Positions 54,892 through 62,600 of a stretch of DNA of 64,000 bases are shown piece after piece. Under the pieces are notes generated by a model that did no database searches, was not told the origin of the DNA, and was given only the letters and a program-made list of their open reading frames with translations. The stretch comes from SZUA-37 sp964472525. GTDB taxonomy: Bacteria; Pseudomonadota; Gammaproteobacteria; UBA6429; Thiohalophilaceae. The stretch's first letter is position 1; every line of letters begins with the position of its first letter. Position numbers and translations under genes: made by a program. The stretch spans positions 1-64,000 of the forward strand of contig CAYYLL010000010.1 of the NCBI GenBank assembly GCA_964472525.1, read 5' to 3'.

Positions 54892-55951
54892 AACATTAGG
54901 CGATTGGTTTCACCGATATTTATCAGATCCACAAGCAGTTGTTTTAGCTCTTTTACTGGCTATTGGTTTTACGGTAATTATTACGATGGGCGATATGCTG
55001 ACACCGGCACTTGCGGCGTTGGTTATCGCCTATTTGTTAGAAGGCTTGGTGAGGTTTGTGCAGTCACATAGCTCGAATCGGTTTCGTGCTGTTATTTTAG
55101 TTTTTTCAACGTTTATTGCCTTTCTGGTTTTTTTCTTTGGTGGCTTAGTTCCTTTAGTGTCATCTCAGTTAACTGAATTTTTTAAGGAAGTACCCAGTTA
55201 TATCGGGTTTTTGCAACAAGCACTATTACAATTACCTCAACATGTTTCTTATATTTCCGATACACAAATCAGGGAAATTACTACGGTTGTAAATAAAGAA
55301 ATAGCTGGTTTTGGGCAAACTGTTTTAACCGGAACACTGTCATCTATTCCGGGTATTTTAACGGTGGTGGTTTATGCTATTTTAGTACCATTACTGGTTT
55401 TCTTTTTCTTAAAAGATAAAGACGTTTTGCTAGCTTGGAGTTCTTCATTTTTACCCAAGCAACGCGACTTAATGTCGGGTGTTTGGGCTGAAGTTGATCA
55501 GCAAATTGGCAACTATATTCGCGGCAAAGTGTGGGAAATATTTATAGTGGGGATCGCAACGTATATTGTCTTTGCAATTTTTGGCTTAAAGTATGCCTTG
55601 TTACTAAGTGCCGTGGTTGGCTTGTCTGTTCTTATTCCTTACATTGGGGCAACGGTTGTCAGTATTCCGGTTGCCGCCGTTGCTTATTTTCAATGGGGTA
55701 TTACGAGTGAATTCTGGTATTTGATTATTGCTTATTTTGTTGTACAAGGATTAGACGGTAATATATTAGTACCGTTATTATTTTCCGAAGTGGTTAACTT
55801 GCATCCCGTTGCCATTATTTTGAGTATTCTGGTCTTTGGTGGGCTGTGGGGTTTTTGGGGTGTGTTCTTTGCGATTCCACTGGGGACGTTAGTCAATGCC
55901 TTATTAATTGCATGGCCGAGAATAACCCGGGAAGAACCGCAACCGGCATAA
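54884..55951 (+). CDS. AI-2E family transporter (PerM-like)
   Basis: A multi-pass inner-membrane protein of the AI-2E/PerM family, with about eight helices over 355 residues. GNYIRGKVWEIFIVGIATYIVF and VQGLDGNILVPLLFSEVVNLHPVAIILSILVFGGLWGFWGVFFAIPLGTL are the family signature. Some members export AI-2, others act as Na+/H+ or Li+ antiporters; the substrate is not known here. The ATG at 54884 has GGTGAT upstream; 54872 is a possible earlier start. Confidence 0.9.
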   Translation: MIKTLGDWFHRYLSDPQAVVLALLLAIGFTVIITMGDMLTPALAALVIAYLLEGLVRFVQSHSSNRFRAVILVFSTFIAFLVFFFGGLVPLVSSQLTEFFKEVPSYIGFLQQALLQLPQHVSYISDTQIREITTVVNKEIAGFGQTVLTGTLSSIPGILTVVVYAILVPLLVFFFLKDKDVLLAWSSSFLPKQRDLMSGVWAEVDQQIGNYIRGKVWEIFIVGIATYIVFAIFGLKYALLLSAVVGLSVLIPYIGATVVSIPVAAVAYFQWGITSEFWYLIIAYFVVQGLDGNILVPLLFSEVVNLHPVAIILSILVFGGLWGFWGVFFAIPLGTLVNALLIAWPRITREEPQPA

Positions 55952-55982
55952 TTGGTAATATATTATCGTTTCACTTTGAATA

Positions 55983-57386
55983 TCATAAGACTTCAGAAGA
56001 ATAATCTGCCAGTCGTGAGCGTTCGCCACGCATTAAGGTGATATGTCCGCTGTGTTCCCAGTTCTTAAAACGATCCACGACATAGGTTAGCCCCGAGGTG
56101 GTTTCGGTCAGGTAGGGCGTGTCAATTTGAGAAATATTGCCTAAGCAAACAACTTTTGTATTGGGGCCGGCTCGGGTAATCAGCGTTTTTAATTGTTTGG
56201 GTGTGAGGTTTTGGGCTTCATCAATAATAATAAAACGGTTGAGGAAGGTTCTACCGCGCATAAAATTAACAGAACGGATTTTGATGTGTTTACTGATAAC
56301 ATCATTCGTTGCAGCTCGTCCCCATGAGCCACCTTCGTCATCCGTTTTTGTTAATACTTCAAGGTTGTCCATTAATGCTCCCATCCAGGGTGTCATTTTT
56401 TCTTCTTCTGTACCGGGTAAAAAACCAATATCTTCGGCAACGGGTACGGTTACTCGAGTCATAATAATTTCACTATAAATTTCTTTTTCAATGGTTTGTT
56501 GCAAACCTGCGGCAAGAGTGAGCAATGTTTTACCTGTACCGGCAATACCCATCAGGGAAACAAAATCAATCTCGGGGTTCATTAATAAATTCAGCGCAAA
56601 GTTCTGTTCCTGATTGCGGGCTTTAATGCCCCATACCGCGTTGTTGGGTTTAGTATAGTCTTGCGTTGTTTCTATGGTGGCGCTGTCTTTATCGATTGAA
56701 TTAACCCGATAGCTGTCTTTTTTCTGGTTGTTGTTATTATAAATAAAACTATTTACTGTCCAGTCTTTGACATCTGGGCCACTTACTCTGTAAAAGGTAT
56801 GACCTTCTTCAACCCATGAATCTATTTTACTGGAATGATTTTCCCAGAATGAATCATTAAGTTCATGCAAGCCGGTATAGAGAAGGTCGACATCTTCAAG
56901 CACTTTATCATTATAATATTCTTCCGAATGAATACCTAATACGGAAGCCTTGATCCGCATATTAATATCTTTAGATACCAGTGTAATGGTTGTATCAGGT
57001 AGGGTCTTTGATAAAGCAACCACCGTGTTTAAGATTGTATTATCGGGTAAATGGCTTGGCAGATAATCGGGTAGTTCAGAATTAAAGGCTTGTGTTTGAA
57101 TAAATAATTTACCATGAATAATATCACTGTCTTTTGACGGGTTTAAATCAAGCGGCAAACCTTTGCTAATATTATTTGAGCCGTGCTTTAGTATCAGATC
57201 ATCAAGAAAACGGCTGGCTTGTCTTGCATTGCGCGCAACTTCAGAGTTTCCTTTTTTATTCGCATCCAGCTCTTCTAACACCATCATTGGAATAAAAATA
57301 TCGTGTTCCTGAAAGCGAAATAGTGCGGTCGGGTCGTGCATAAGCACGTTTGAGTCTAGTGCGAAAAGACGTTTTGCTGATTTCAC
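55983..57386 (-). CDS. PIN-PhoH family protein
   Basis: A two-domain protein of 467 residues. The N-terminal PIN nuclease domain (about 5-150) starts RLFALDSNVLMHDP and has the acidic residues of PIN active sites. The C-terminal PhoH ATPase (about 250-465) has Walker A GIAGTGKTLLTLAAGL and IIDEAQNLTPKQLKTLITR. Such PhoH2-type proteins have been shown to unwind and cleave RNA in some bacteria. The start is a GTG. It lies 8 nt after bcp in a gcvR-bcp-phoH run. Confidence 0.92.
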   Translation of the reverse strand: MKSAKRLFALDSNVLMHDPTALFRFQEHDIFIPMMVLEELDANKKGNSEVARNARQASRFLDDLILKHGSNNISKGLPLDLNPSKDSDIIHGKLFIQTQAFNSELPDYLPSHLPDNTILNTVVALSKTLPDTTITLVSKDINMRIKASVLGIHSEEYYNDKVLEDVDLLYTGLHELNDSFWENHSSKIDSWVEEGHTFYRVSGPDVKDWTVNSFIYNNNNQKKDSYRVNSIDKDSATIETTQDYTKPNNAVWGIKARNQEQNFALNLLMNPEIDFVSLMGIAGTGKTLLTLAAGLQQTIEKEIYSEIIMTRVTVPVAEDIGFLPGTEEEKMTPWMGALMDNLEVLTKTDDEGGSWGRAATNDVISKHIKIRSVNFMRGRTFLNRFIIIDEAQNLTPKQLKTLITRAGPNTKVVCLGNISQIDTPYLTETTSGLTYVVDRFKNWEHSGHITLMRGERSRLADYSSEVL

Positions 57387-57394
57387 TGTGATTA

Positions 57395-57889
57395 TTATTT
57401 CTCTTTATTCTGTTTGTTTAATGATTTTACGGCTTCAAGCACTTCATCGACATGACCGTCTACTTTTACTTTTCGCCATTGTTGACGTAACTTGCCTTTT
57501 TTATCAATTAAAAAAGTACTGCGTTCAATGCCGCGTACCTTTTTACCGTACATATTTTTCATTTTGATGACATCGAACAGTTTACAAAGTATTTCATCAG
57601 GGTCTGAAAGCAAATCAAATTTATAACCCTGTTTGGTTCGGAAATTTTCATGCAACTTGATGCTGTCGCGTGATACACCAAGAATCACTGTTTGCTGGCG
57701 TTTGAATTTAAGTAAGTGAGTCTGAAAATCGATACCTTCCTGAGTACAACCGGGAATGCTGTCTTTAGGGTAAAAATAAATAATAATATTGCTGTCTTTT
57801 AGTGAAGTAAGCGAAATATTTTTATCGCCAGTTGCAGCGAGAGTAAATTTTGGTACAGTTTTATTTAATTCAACAGTTGGCATGGTCAT
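57395..57889 (-). CDS. bcp: Peroxiredoxin Bcp/PrxQ, lacking the usual resolving Cys
   Basis: A thiol peroxidase of the PrxQ class, 164 residues. The peroxidatic Cys is in PKDSIPGCTQEGIDF. In E. coli Bcp the resolving Cys is five residues later; here that position is Ile. The only other Cys is in DEILCKLFDVI, so it may be a 1-Cys enzyme or use that Cys. YFYPKDSIPG, FLIDKKGKLRQQWRKVKVDGH are otherwise typical. It lies between gcvR and phoH, and gcvR-bcp is a conserved pair. Confidence 0.93.
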   Translation of the reverse strand: MTMPTVELNKTVPKFTLAATGDKNISLTSLKDSNIIIYFYPKDSIPGCTQEGIDFQTHLLKFKRQQTVILGVSRDSIKLHENFRTKQGYKFDLLSDPDEILCKLFDVIKMKNMYGKKVRGIERSTFLIDKKGKLRQQWRKVKVDGHVDEVLEAVKSLNKQNKEK

Positions 57890-57903
57890 ATAACTTTTAT
57901 TTG

Positions 57904-58470
57904 TTAATGTATTTTTAAAGGTTCAATAATAGAGTCGAGGTTGAGTTCGTCACTAAACTCTAAAAAATCTTCGCGCAAACTGGGTATGTGCATGGATGTG
58001 GGTATTTCAATCGTCATCGTAAGTGCAAACATTTTAGTCCCTGTGTGGGCAGCATTAAAGCTATCGGTTTGCAGGTCGTGAATATTAATTTTTCGATTAT
58101 AAAAAAAGTCTGTTACTTTATGAACAATGCCGGGGTTGTCTAATGCGAGTACTTCAACGCAATAAGGAATAGCAGTTTCGGTATTGGCACGTTGTTCGGT
58201 ATGTTTAACTTGCAAGGTTAAATTTAATTTTTCCTGCAAGCCCGGAAGAGTTTGTTCAAGCTTGGCAATATTATTCCATTGCCCTTCAATGAGCATAATA
58301 AGCGCAAATTCGCCACCGAGTAGGCTCATTCGAGACTCACAAATGCTACATTGTTGTTGGGTAATGGCTTCGGTTAAGCTCGCAACTAGGCCGGAACGGT
58401 CTTCGCCTAATGCGGTAATAACCAGTAAATTTTTATTTGCTGCGTCTAGGTGCGCTGTTTCTAAAACCAT
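57904..58470 (-). CDS. gcvR: GcvR-type ACT-domain protein
   Basis: GcvR represses the glycine cleavage operon in E. coli by binding GcvA. Two ACT domains are present: one at VITALGEDRSGLVASLTEAITQQQCSI, the other at VEVLALDNPGIVHKVTDFFYNRKINIHDL. Length 188 residues. No gcv genes are in the window, so the target is inferred from the family. It is divergent from dapA, as in E. coli. Confidence 0.92.
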   Translation of the reverse strand: MVLETAHLDAANKNLLVITALGEDRSGLVASLTEAITQQQCSICESRMSLLGGEFALIMLIEGQWNNIAKLEQTLPGLQEKLNLTLQVKHTEQRANTETAIPYCVEVLALDNPGIVHKVTDFFYNRKINIHDLQTDSFNAAHTGTKMFALTMTIEIPTSMHIPSLREDFLEFSDELNLDSIIEPLKIH

Positions 58471-58820
58471 AGGCTAATGTTGAAGTGTTTTGCCTGTGTT
58501 TGTCAACAACAGTCTGTTTTAATTTCGAATTGTTGTCAGCGGGTAAATTTTAGGATTATCACGCCTTGTGATTCGCACTAAACACGTAGCTAGACAGAGA
58601 GGGGGCGTTCATCCTGTTTTCCCCCTTATATCTGTAGTCCGCTGCAGATATTGTTTTTATTTGTAGTTGCGCTGATTGGATATTAATTTAGTCTAAACAA
58701 TGACTTATGATGTTTTCTTGTAAATGGCGAGCTGTTTTGAGCGATGGTTTTACTTGAGTTTATAGCCCCCCACAAGTACTATGTGCGATTCGAATTTCTG
58801 GCTTTAATGTGGAGTAAAAT
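58471..58820. other. 350-nt divergent gap between gcvR and dapA
   Basis: No coding frame is convincing. AGGGGG (58600-58605) can pair with CCCCCT (58621-58626), and a 10-bp hairpin follows at 58628-58651. No lysine-riboswitch core was recognised. The gap must hold promoters for both genes. Confidence 0.5.
58628..58656 (+). terminator. Hairpin with T-rich tail upstream of dapA
   Basis: ATATCTGTAG (58628-58637) pairs with CTGCAGATAT (58642-58651) across TCCG; the next bases are TGTTTTTATTT. It looks like an intrinsic terminator, 170 nt before dapA, so either a short transcript ends here or the leader attenuates. Confidence 0.5.
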
Positions 58821-59726
58821 ATGTCTTCAAATGTAATTCAAGGGAGTATTGTGGCCTTGGTTACGCCGATGTTTACGGACGGTCGGGTCGATGATGAATG
58901 CCTCGCAAATTTAGTTGAGTTCCATGTCGAAAATGGCACGGATGCGATTGTTGCTATGGGTACAACCGGTGAATCGGCCACATTGGATGAGAAAGAACAT
59001 TGCCAAGTCGTTAAACAGATTGTTGAGTATGTGGCTGGCCGTATTCCCATTATTGCGGGAACCGGTGCTAATTCCACCACCGAAGCCATTCATTTAACCC
59101 GTTGCGCGGCCAATGCCGGTGCAAACGCCTGTTTGTTGGTGACGCCGTATTATAATAAGCCAACACAGGAAGGTTTATATCTGCATTTTAAAGCGATTGC
59201 AGAAGCGGTGGATATACCACAAATTTTATACAATGTTCCCGGTCGTACTGCGGTGGATATGTTGCCTGAAACGGTACAGCGACTTGCAGAAATAGACAAT
59301 ATTGTGGGCATTAAAGAGGCCACCGGTGATATAGCGCGTGCTGCGGATATTATAGAACGCTGCTGCAAAAATACTGAAAAATATGGTCATTTTGTGTTGT
59401 ACAGCGGCGATGATGCCACTGCAATGGCGTGTATTTTGAAAGGTGCAAAAGGGGATATTTCGGTGACGGCAAACATTGCACCACGCGCCATGCATGAGAT
59501 GTGCGCAGCGGCTTTGGCCGGTGACGCAGTGACCGCAACGCAACTCAATAAACCCCTATTGGGCTTGCACGAAACTTTATTTGTGGAAGCGAATCCTATT
59601 CCTGTGAAATGGGCGTTAGCAGAAATGGGCAAGATAAAAATAGGGCAACGCTTACCCATGACGGTGTTGTCTGAGCAATATCATGGTGTTGTACGTGAAG
59701 CCATGCAGATTGCAGGTTTAAAATAA
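58821..59726 (+). CDS. dapA: 4-hydroxy-tetrahydrodipicolinate synthase DapA
   Basis: Condenses aspartate semialdehyde with pyruvate, the entry step to lysine and diaminopimelate. The Schiff-base Lys is in GIKEATGD (about residue 166), and the Tyr is in YNVPGRT. GTTGESATL is at residue 50. Length 301 residues. GGAG precedes the ATG. It heads dapA-bamC-MBL-purC. Confidence 0.98.
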   Translation: MSSNVIQGSIVALVTPMFTDGRVDDECLANLVEFHVENGTDAIVAMGTTGESATLDEKEHCQVVKQIVEYVAGRIPIIAGTGANSTTEAIHLTRCAANAGANACLLVTPYYNKPTQEGLYLHFKAIAEAVDIPQILYNVPGRTAVDMLPETVQRLAEIDNIVGIKEATGDIARAADIIERCCKNTEKYGHFVLYSGDDATAMACILKGAKGDISVTANIAPRAMHEMCAAALAGDAVTATQLNKPLLGLHETLFVEANPIPVKWALAEMGKIKIGQRLPMTVLSEQYHGVVREAMQIAGLK

Positions 59727-59751
59727 ATTAATTTTTGATGTAGGTTTAAAA

Positions 59752-60879
59752 ATGTCAGTTGTAACTAAAGGTTATCAGTTTTTTATTTTGGTGTTGGTAT
59801 TTATTACATTATCAGCATGTTCAACAACAGCGCAAGATGAAGGGTATAAGGGTATTTATAGCGGTACCGTATCGACTGAGCAATCACTCGATGTGCCGCC
59901 CGATCTTGTATCGCCAGATTCAAGCAGTGCTATGTCTATTCCGGGTTTATCGAATACTGGAACAAGTTTTTCGGAGTATTCAACTTCAGGGGCAGGTTCT
60001 TCCAGTAATGTTTTACCGGCATCATCGTCGGGTGTGCGTTTTGTGCGCGATGGCGATATGTTCTGGTTGCAAATTAATGCAAAACCTGAAGAAATTTGGG
60101 GGCAAGTGCGTACCTTTTTTAAAGATTTAGGCTTTAGTTTTGTTACCGAGAGTCCTGTAAATGGTTTACTCGAAACGAACTGGCTCGAAAATCGTTTTGA
60201 TGTACCGACGGGGTGGATTGCTTCGATGTTAGGCGGGTTATTCTCAACGGGATTAATGGATAAATATCGTATTCGTATAGAACGTACCGATAAAAAGGGC
60301 GTGAGTTTATTGTTTATTACCCATCAGGGTTTAAAAGAACAAGCATCGGGTGACTATTACGGCGATACCGATCTTTCAATACAATGGGTACCGCGACAAC
60401 CTGACCCCGAATTAGAAGCTGAAATGCTCCAGCGGTTCTTAATTTTCCGTGGTATTGCAAAAAAACGTGCGAAGCAGATTGTTTCAAAAAATAAAAGTAT
60501 TGAGCGTGCCAAACTGGTTAAAGATAAGACGACAGATAGTTACATCATTGAAGTGGCTGAAATTTTCCCTCGAACCTGGCGGCGTATTAGTATTGCATTA
60601 GATCGTATGGGCATTATTATTGAAGATAGAAACCGCAGTAAAGGTTTGTATTATATAAAAACAACAGAAGATTTTATTAAGAATGGCACAGAAGATAAGG
60701 GTTGGTTCGCATCAATATTTTCATCGAATGATAAACCACTCAAAGTTGCAGAGTTTCGCTTAAGTGTTGAAGACTTGGAAAATAGAAGCGTGATTAGACT
60801 TATGGATGCCGATGGTGAGCAAGACAAGAGTAAAACGGGTTACTTTATTCTTAAAAAATTAAAAGAACATTTACGTTAA
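59752..60879 (+). CDS. bamC: Outer-membrane assembly lipoprotein BamC
   Basis: A lipoprotein of the Bam complex. The lipobox LSAC ends the signal at about residue 22. A Ser-rich unstructured stretch (about 30-95) is followed by two helix-grip domains (about 100-220 and 260-375), with GLLETNWLEN and DRNRSKGLYYIKT. It is longer than E. coli BamC by some 30 residues. It lies 25 nt after dapA. Confidence 0.9.
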   Translation: MSVVTKGYQFFILVLVFITLSACSTTAQDEGYKGIYSGTVSTEQSLDVPPDLVSPDSSSAMSIPGLSNTGTSFSEYSTSGAGSSSNVLPASSSGVRFVRDGDMFWLQINAKPEEIWGQVRTFFKDLGFSFVTESPVNGLLETNWLENRFDVPTGWIASMLGGLFSTGLMDKYRIRIERTDKKGVSLLFITHQGLKEQASGDYYGDTDLSIQWVPRQPDPELEAEMLQRFLIFRGIAKKRAKQIVSKNKSIERAKLVKDKTTDSYIIEVAEIFPRTWRRISIALDRMGIIIEDRNRSKGLYYIKTTEDFIKNGTEDKGWFASIFSSNDKPLKVAEFRLSVEDLENRSVIRLMDADGEQDKSKTGYFILKKLKEHLR

Positions 60880-60887
60880 ACAAAGTA

Positions 60888-61685
60888 ATGCAAATACATC
60901 AGCAAGAGAGTGAGTCATTCTCGGTACTGGAATTTTCCTCTTTAGGAAGTGGTAGCAAAGGCAATGCAACCTTAATTTCGGTTGGTAACACCTGTATTAT
61001 GGTGGATTGTGGTTTTTCGATGCGTGAGACGGTAGCGCGTCTTGAAGCGTGTGGTAAACAGGCAGAACAACTGACCGCTATTTTATTAACCCATGAACAT
61101 ACGGATCATATTCGTGGTGCCGGAGCCATGTCACGAAAATTTGGTATTCCTGTCTGGTCTACCCGTGGTACGGCACAGGCTGATTCATTAGGTGAAGTGA
61201 GCCGCCAGTATTTTATTAATGCGGAAGAAGAATTTAAAATTGGCGATGTGCGAGTGCAAGCTTATCCCGTACCGCATGATGCAAGAGAACCGTGTCAGTA
61301 TGTGTTTAGTAATGGCAAGCATAAGTTAGGTTTGTTAACGGATGTGGGGCGGGGCACACCGCATATTGTTGAACGTTTATCTTTGTGTGATGCGTTGTTA
61401 CTGGAATGCAATCACGACAGTGATATGTTGCTACAAGGTGAATATCCGCCTTCATTAAAACAACGTGTGGCGGGAGATTTAGGGCACTTAAGTAACTGGC
61501 AAGCAGCCGAAATTTTAGCCCAATTGGATACAAGTAATTTAAAATACATTGCAGCAATGCATATCAGTGAAAAAAACAATCAAATTGAGTTAGCAAGAGC
61601 GGCGCTAAGTGAGGTACTCGATTGTGAACACAGTTGGATTAATATTGCAGACCAACAACACGGTTTAGCATGGCATAAAATATAA
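60888..61685 (+). CDS. MBL-fold metallohydrolase (YycJ/WalJ-like)
   Basis: A cytoplasmic metallo-beta-lactamase-fold protein of 265 residues. The metal motif is LLTHEHTDHIRGAG, and SLGSGSKGNATLI at the start matches the YycJ/WalJ type, thought to act on DNA or cell-wall metabolism. Later motifs are VPHDAREP, TDVGRGT, LECNHD and AMHISEKNNQ. The substrate is unknown. It lies between bamC and purC, where such genes often occur. Confidence 0.86.
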   Translation: MQIHQQESESFSVLEFSSLGSGSKGNATLISVGNTCIMVDCGFSMRETVARLEACGKQAEQLTAILLTHEHTDHIRGAGAMSRKFGIPVWSTRGTAQADSLGEVSRQYFINAEEEFKIGDVRVQAYPVPHDAREPCQYVFSNGKHKLGLLTDVGRGTPHIVERLSLCDALLLECNHDSDMLLQGEYPPSLKQRVAGDLGHLSNWQAAEILAQLDTSNLKYIAAMHISEKNNQIELARAALSEVLDCEHSWINIADQQHGLAWHKI

Positions 61686-61715
61686 TTTTTAATTTGTAAT
61701 GAAATGGATTTAAAA

Positions 61716-62441
61716 ATGACTTCTGTTATTAAAAAAGAACAACGTTTTATTGGTAAAGCTAAAACTGTTTTCGCAACCAATAAAGATGATAAACTTATTT
61801 TACATTTTCGTAATGATACATCGGCATTTGATGGTGAAAAAATCGAGCAGCTTGATCGAAAAGGAATGGTCAATAATTATTTTAATGCCTTTATTATGCA
61901 ACAGCTTGAAAAAGCGGGTATTGCAACGCATTTTGAAGAACGGATTTCAGATGATGAATCCGTGGTTAAGAATCTAAAAATGTTACCGATAGAATGTGTT
62001 GTTCGAAATATTGCAACAGGCAGTCTGGTTAAGCGTTTAGGCGTTGAAGATGGTATGGATCTGGTGCCTCCCACCTTTGAATTTTTCCTTAAAGACGATG
62101 CACTGCATGATCCAATGATTAACGATTCGCACATTATTGCCTTTAACTGGGCAACGCAAGATGAAATCGATCAAATGAAAGTACTCACTTATCAAGTGAA
62201 TGATGTTCTTAAGAAACTCTTTGCGGATGCCGGTATGTTACTGGTGGACTATAAACTGGAATACGGTCGCTATAATGGCAAGCTGATTTTAGGGGATGAA
62301 TTCAGCCCCGATGGCTGTCGTTTATGGGATAGTGAAACCCGCGAAAAACTGGATAAGGATCGTTTTCGTCAAGGTTTGGGTGGCGTTGTCGAAGCTTACG
62401 AACAGGTTGCTCAACGTTTAGGTGTTGCCTTGCCGGATTAA
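61716..62441 (+). CDS. purC: SAICAR synthetase PurC
   Basis: Joins aspartate to CAIR in purine synthesis. GKAKTVFATN, FRNDTSAFDGEKIEQLDRKGMVNNYF, VECVVRNIATGSLVKRLG and LGDEFSPDGCRLWD are all family signatures. The frame opens at 61704; the ATG at 61716 gives the usual N-terminus, but 61704 cannot be excluded. Length about 241 residues. It ends the dapA-bamC-MBL-purC run and is followed by a strong terminator. Confidence 0.97.
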   Translation: MTSVIKKEQRFIGKAKTVFATNKDDKLILHFRNDTSAFDGEKIEQLDRKGMVNNYFNAFIMQQLEKAGIATHFEERISDDESVVKNLKMLPIECVVRNIATGSLVKRLGVEDGMDLVPPTFEFFLKDDALHDPMINDSHIIAFNWATQDEIDQMKVLTYQVNDVLKKLFADAGMLLVDYKLEYGRYNGKLILGDEFSPDGCRLWDSETREKLDKDRFRQGLGGVVEAYEQVAQRLGVALPD

Positions 62442-62482
62442 CTAAATTCTCATGTAAAAACAACTAGTTATAGGTTCTATTA

Positions 62483-62517
62483 AGCCGATCAAATCAACTG
62501 ATTTGGTCGGCTTTTTT
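62483..62517 (+). terminator. Intrinsic terminator of purC
   Basis: A 13-bp stem (62483-62495 with 62500-62512) with AACT loop is followed by a T run to 62517. Confidence 0.95.
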
Positions 62518-62520
62518 AGT

Positions 62521-62547
62521 TAAAGAAATCCATATCATTGCCGCTAT
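62521..62547 (+). promoter_or_regulatory. FliA (sigma-28)-type promoter of the second chemoreceptor
   Basis: TAAAGAAA (62521-62528), 11 nt, GCCGCTAT (62540-62547). The -35 core TAAAG is exact and the -10 matches 6 of 8. The start codon is 53 nt downstream, just after the purC terminator. Confidence 0.72.
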
Positions 62548-62600
62548 CATAAATGTAACTAATTGTTTTTGGTCCAAATCTTTTAAAATGGTGCTATATC

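Noticed and set aside
58471..58820. Lysine riboswitch before dapA
   Set aside because: The five-helix lysine aptamer and its conserved core could not be recognised; only two simple hairpins are visible.
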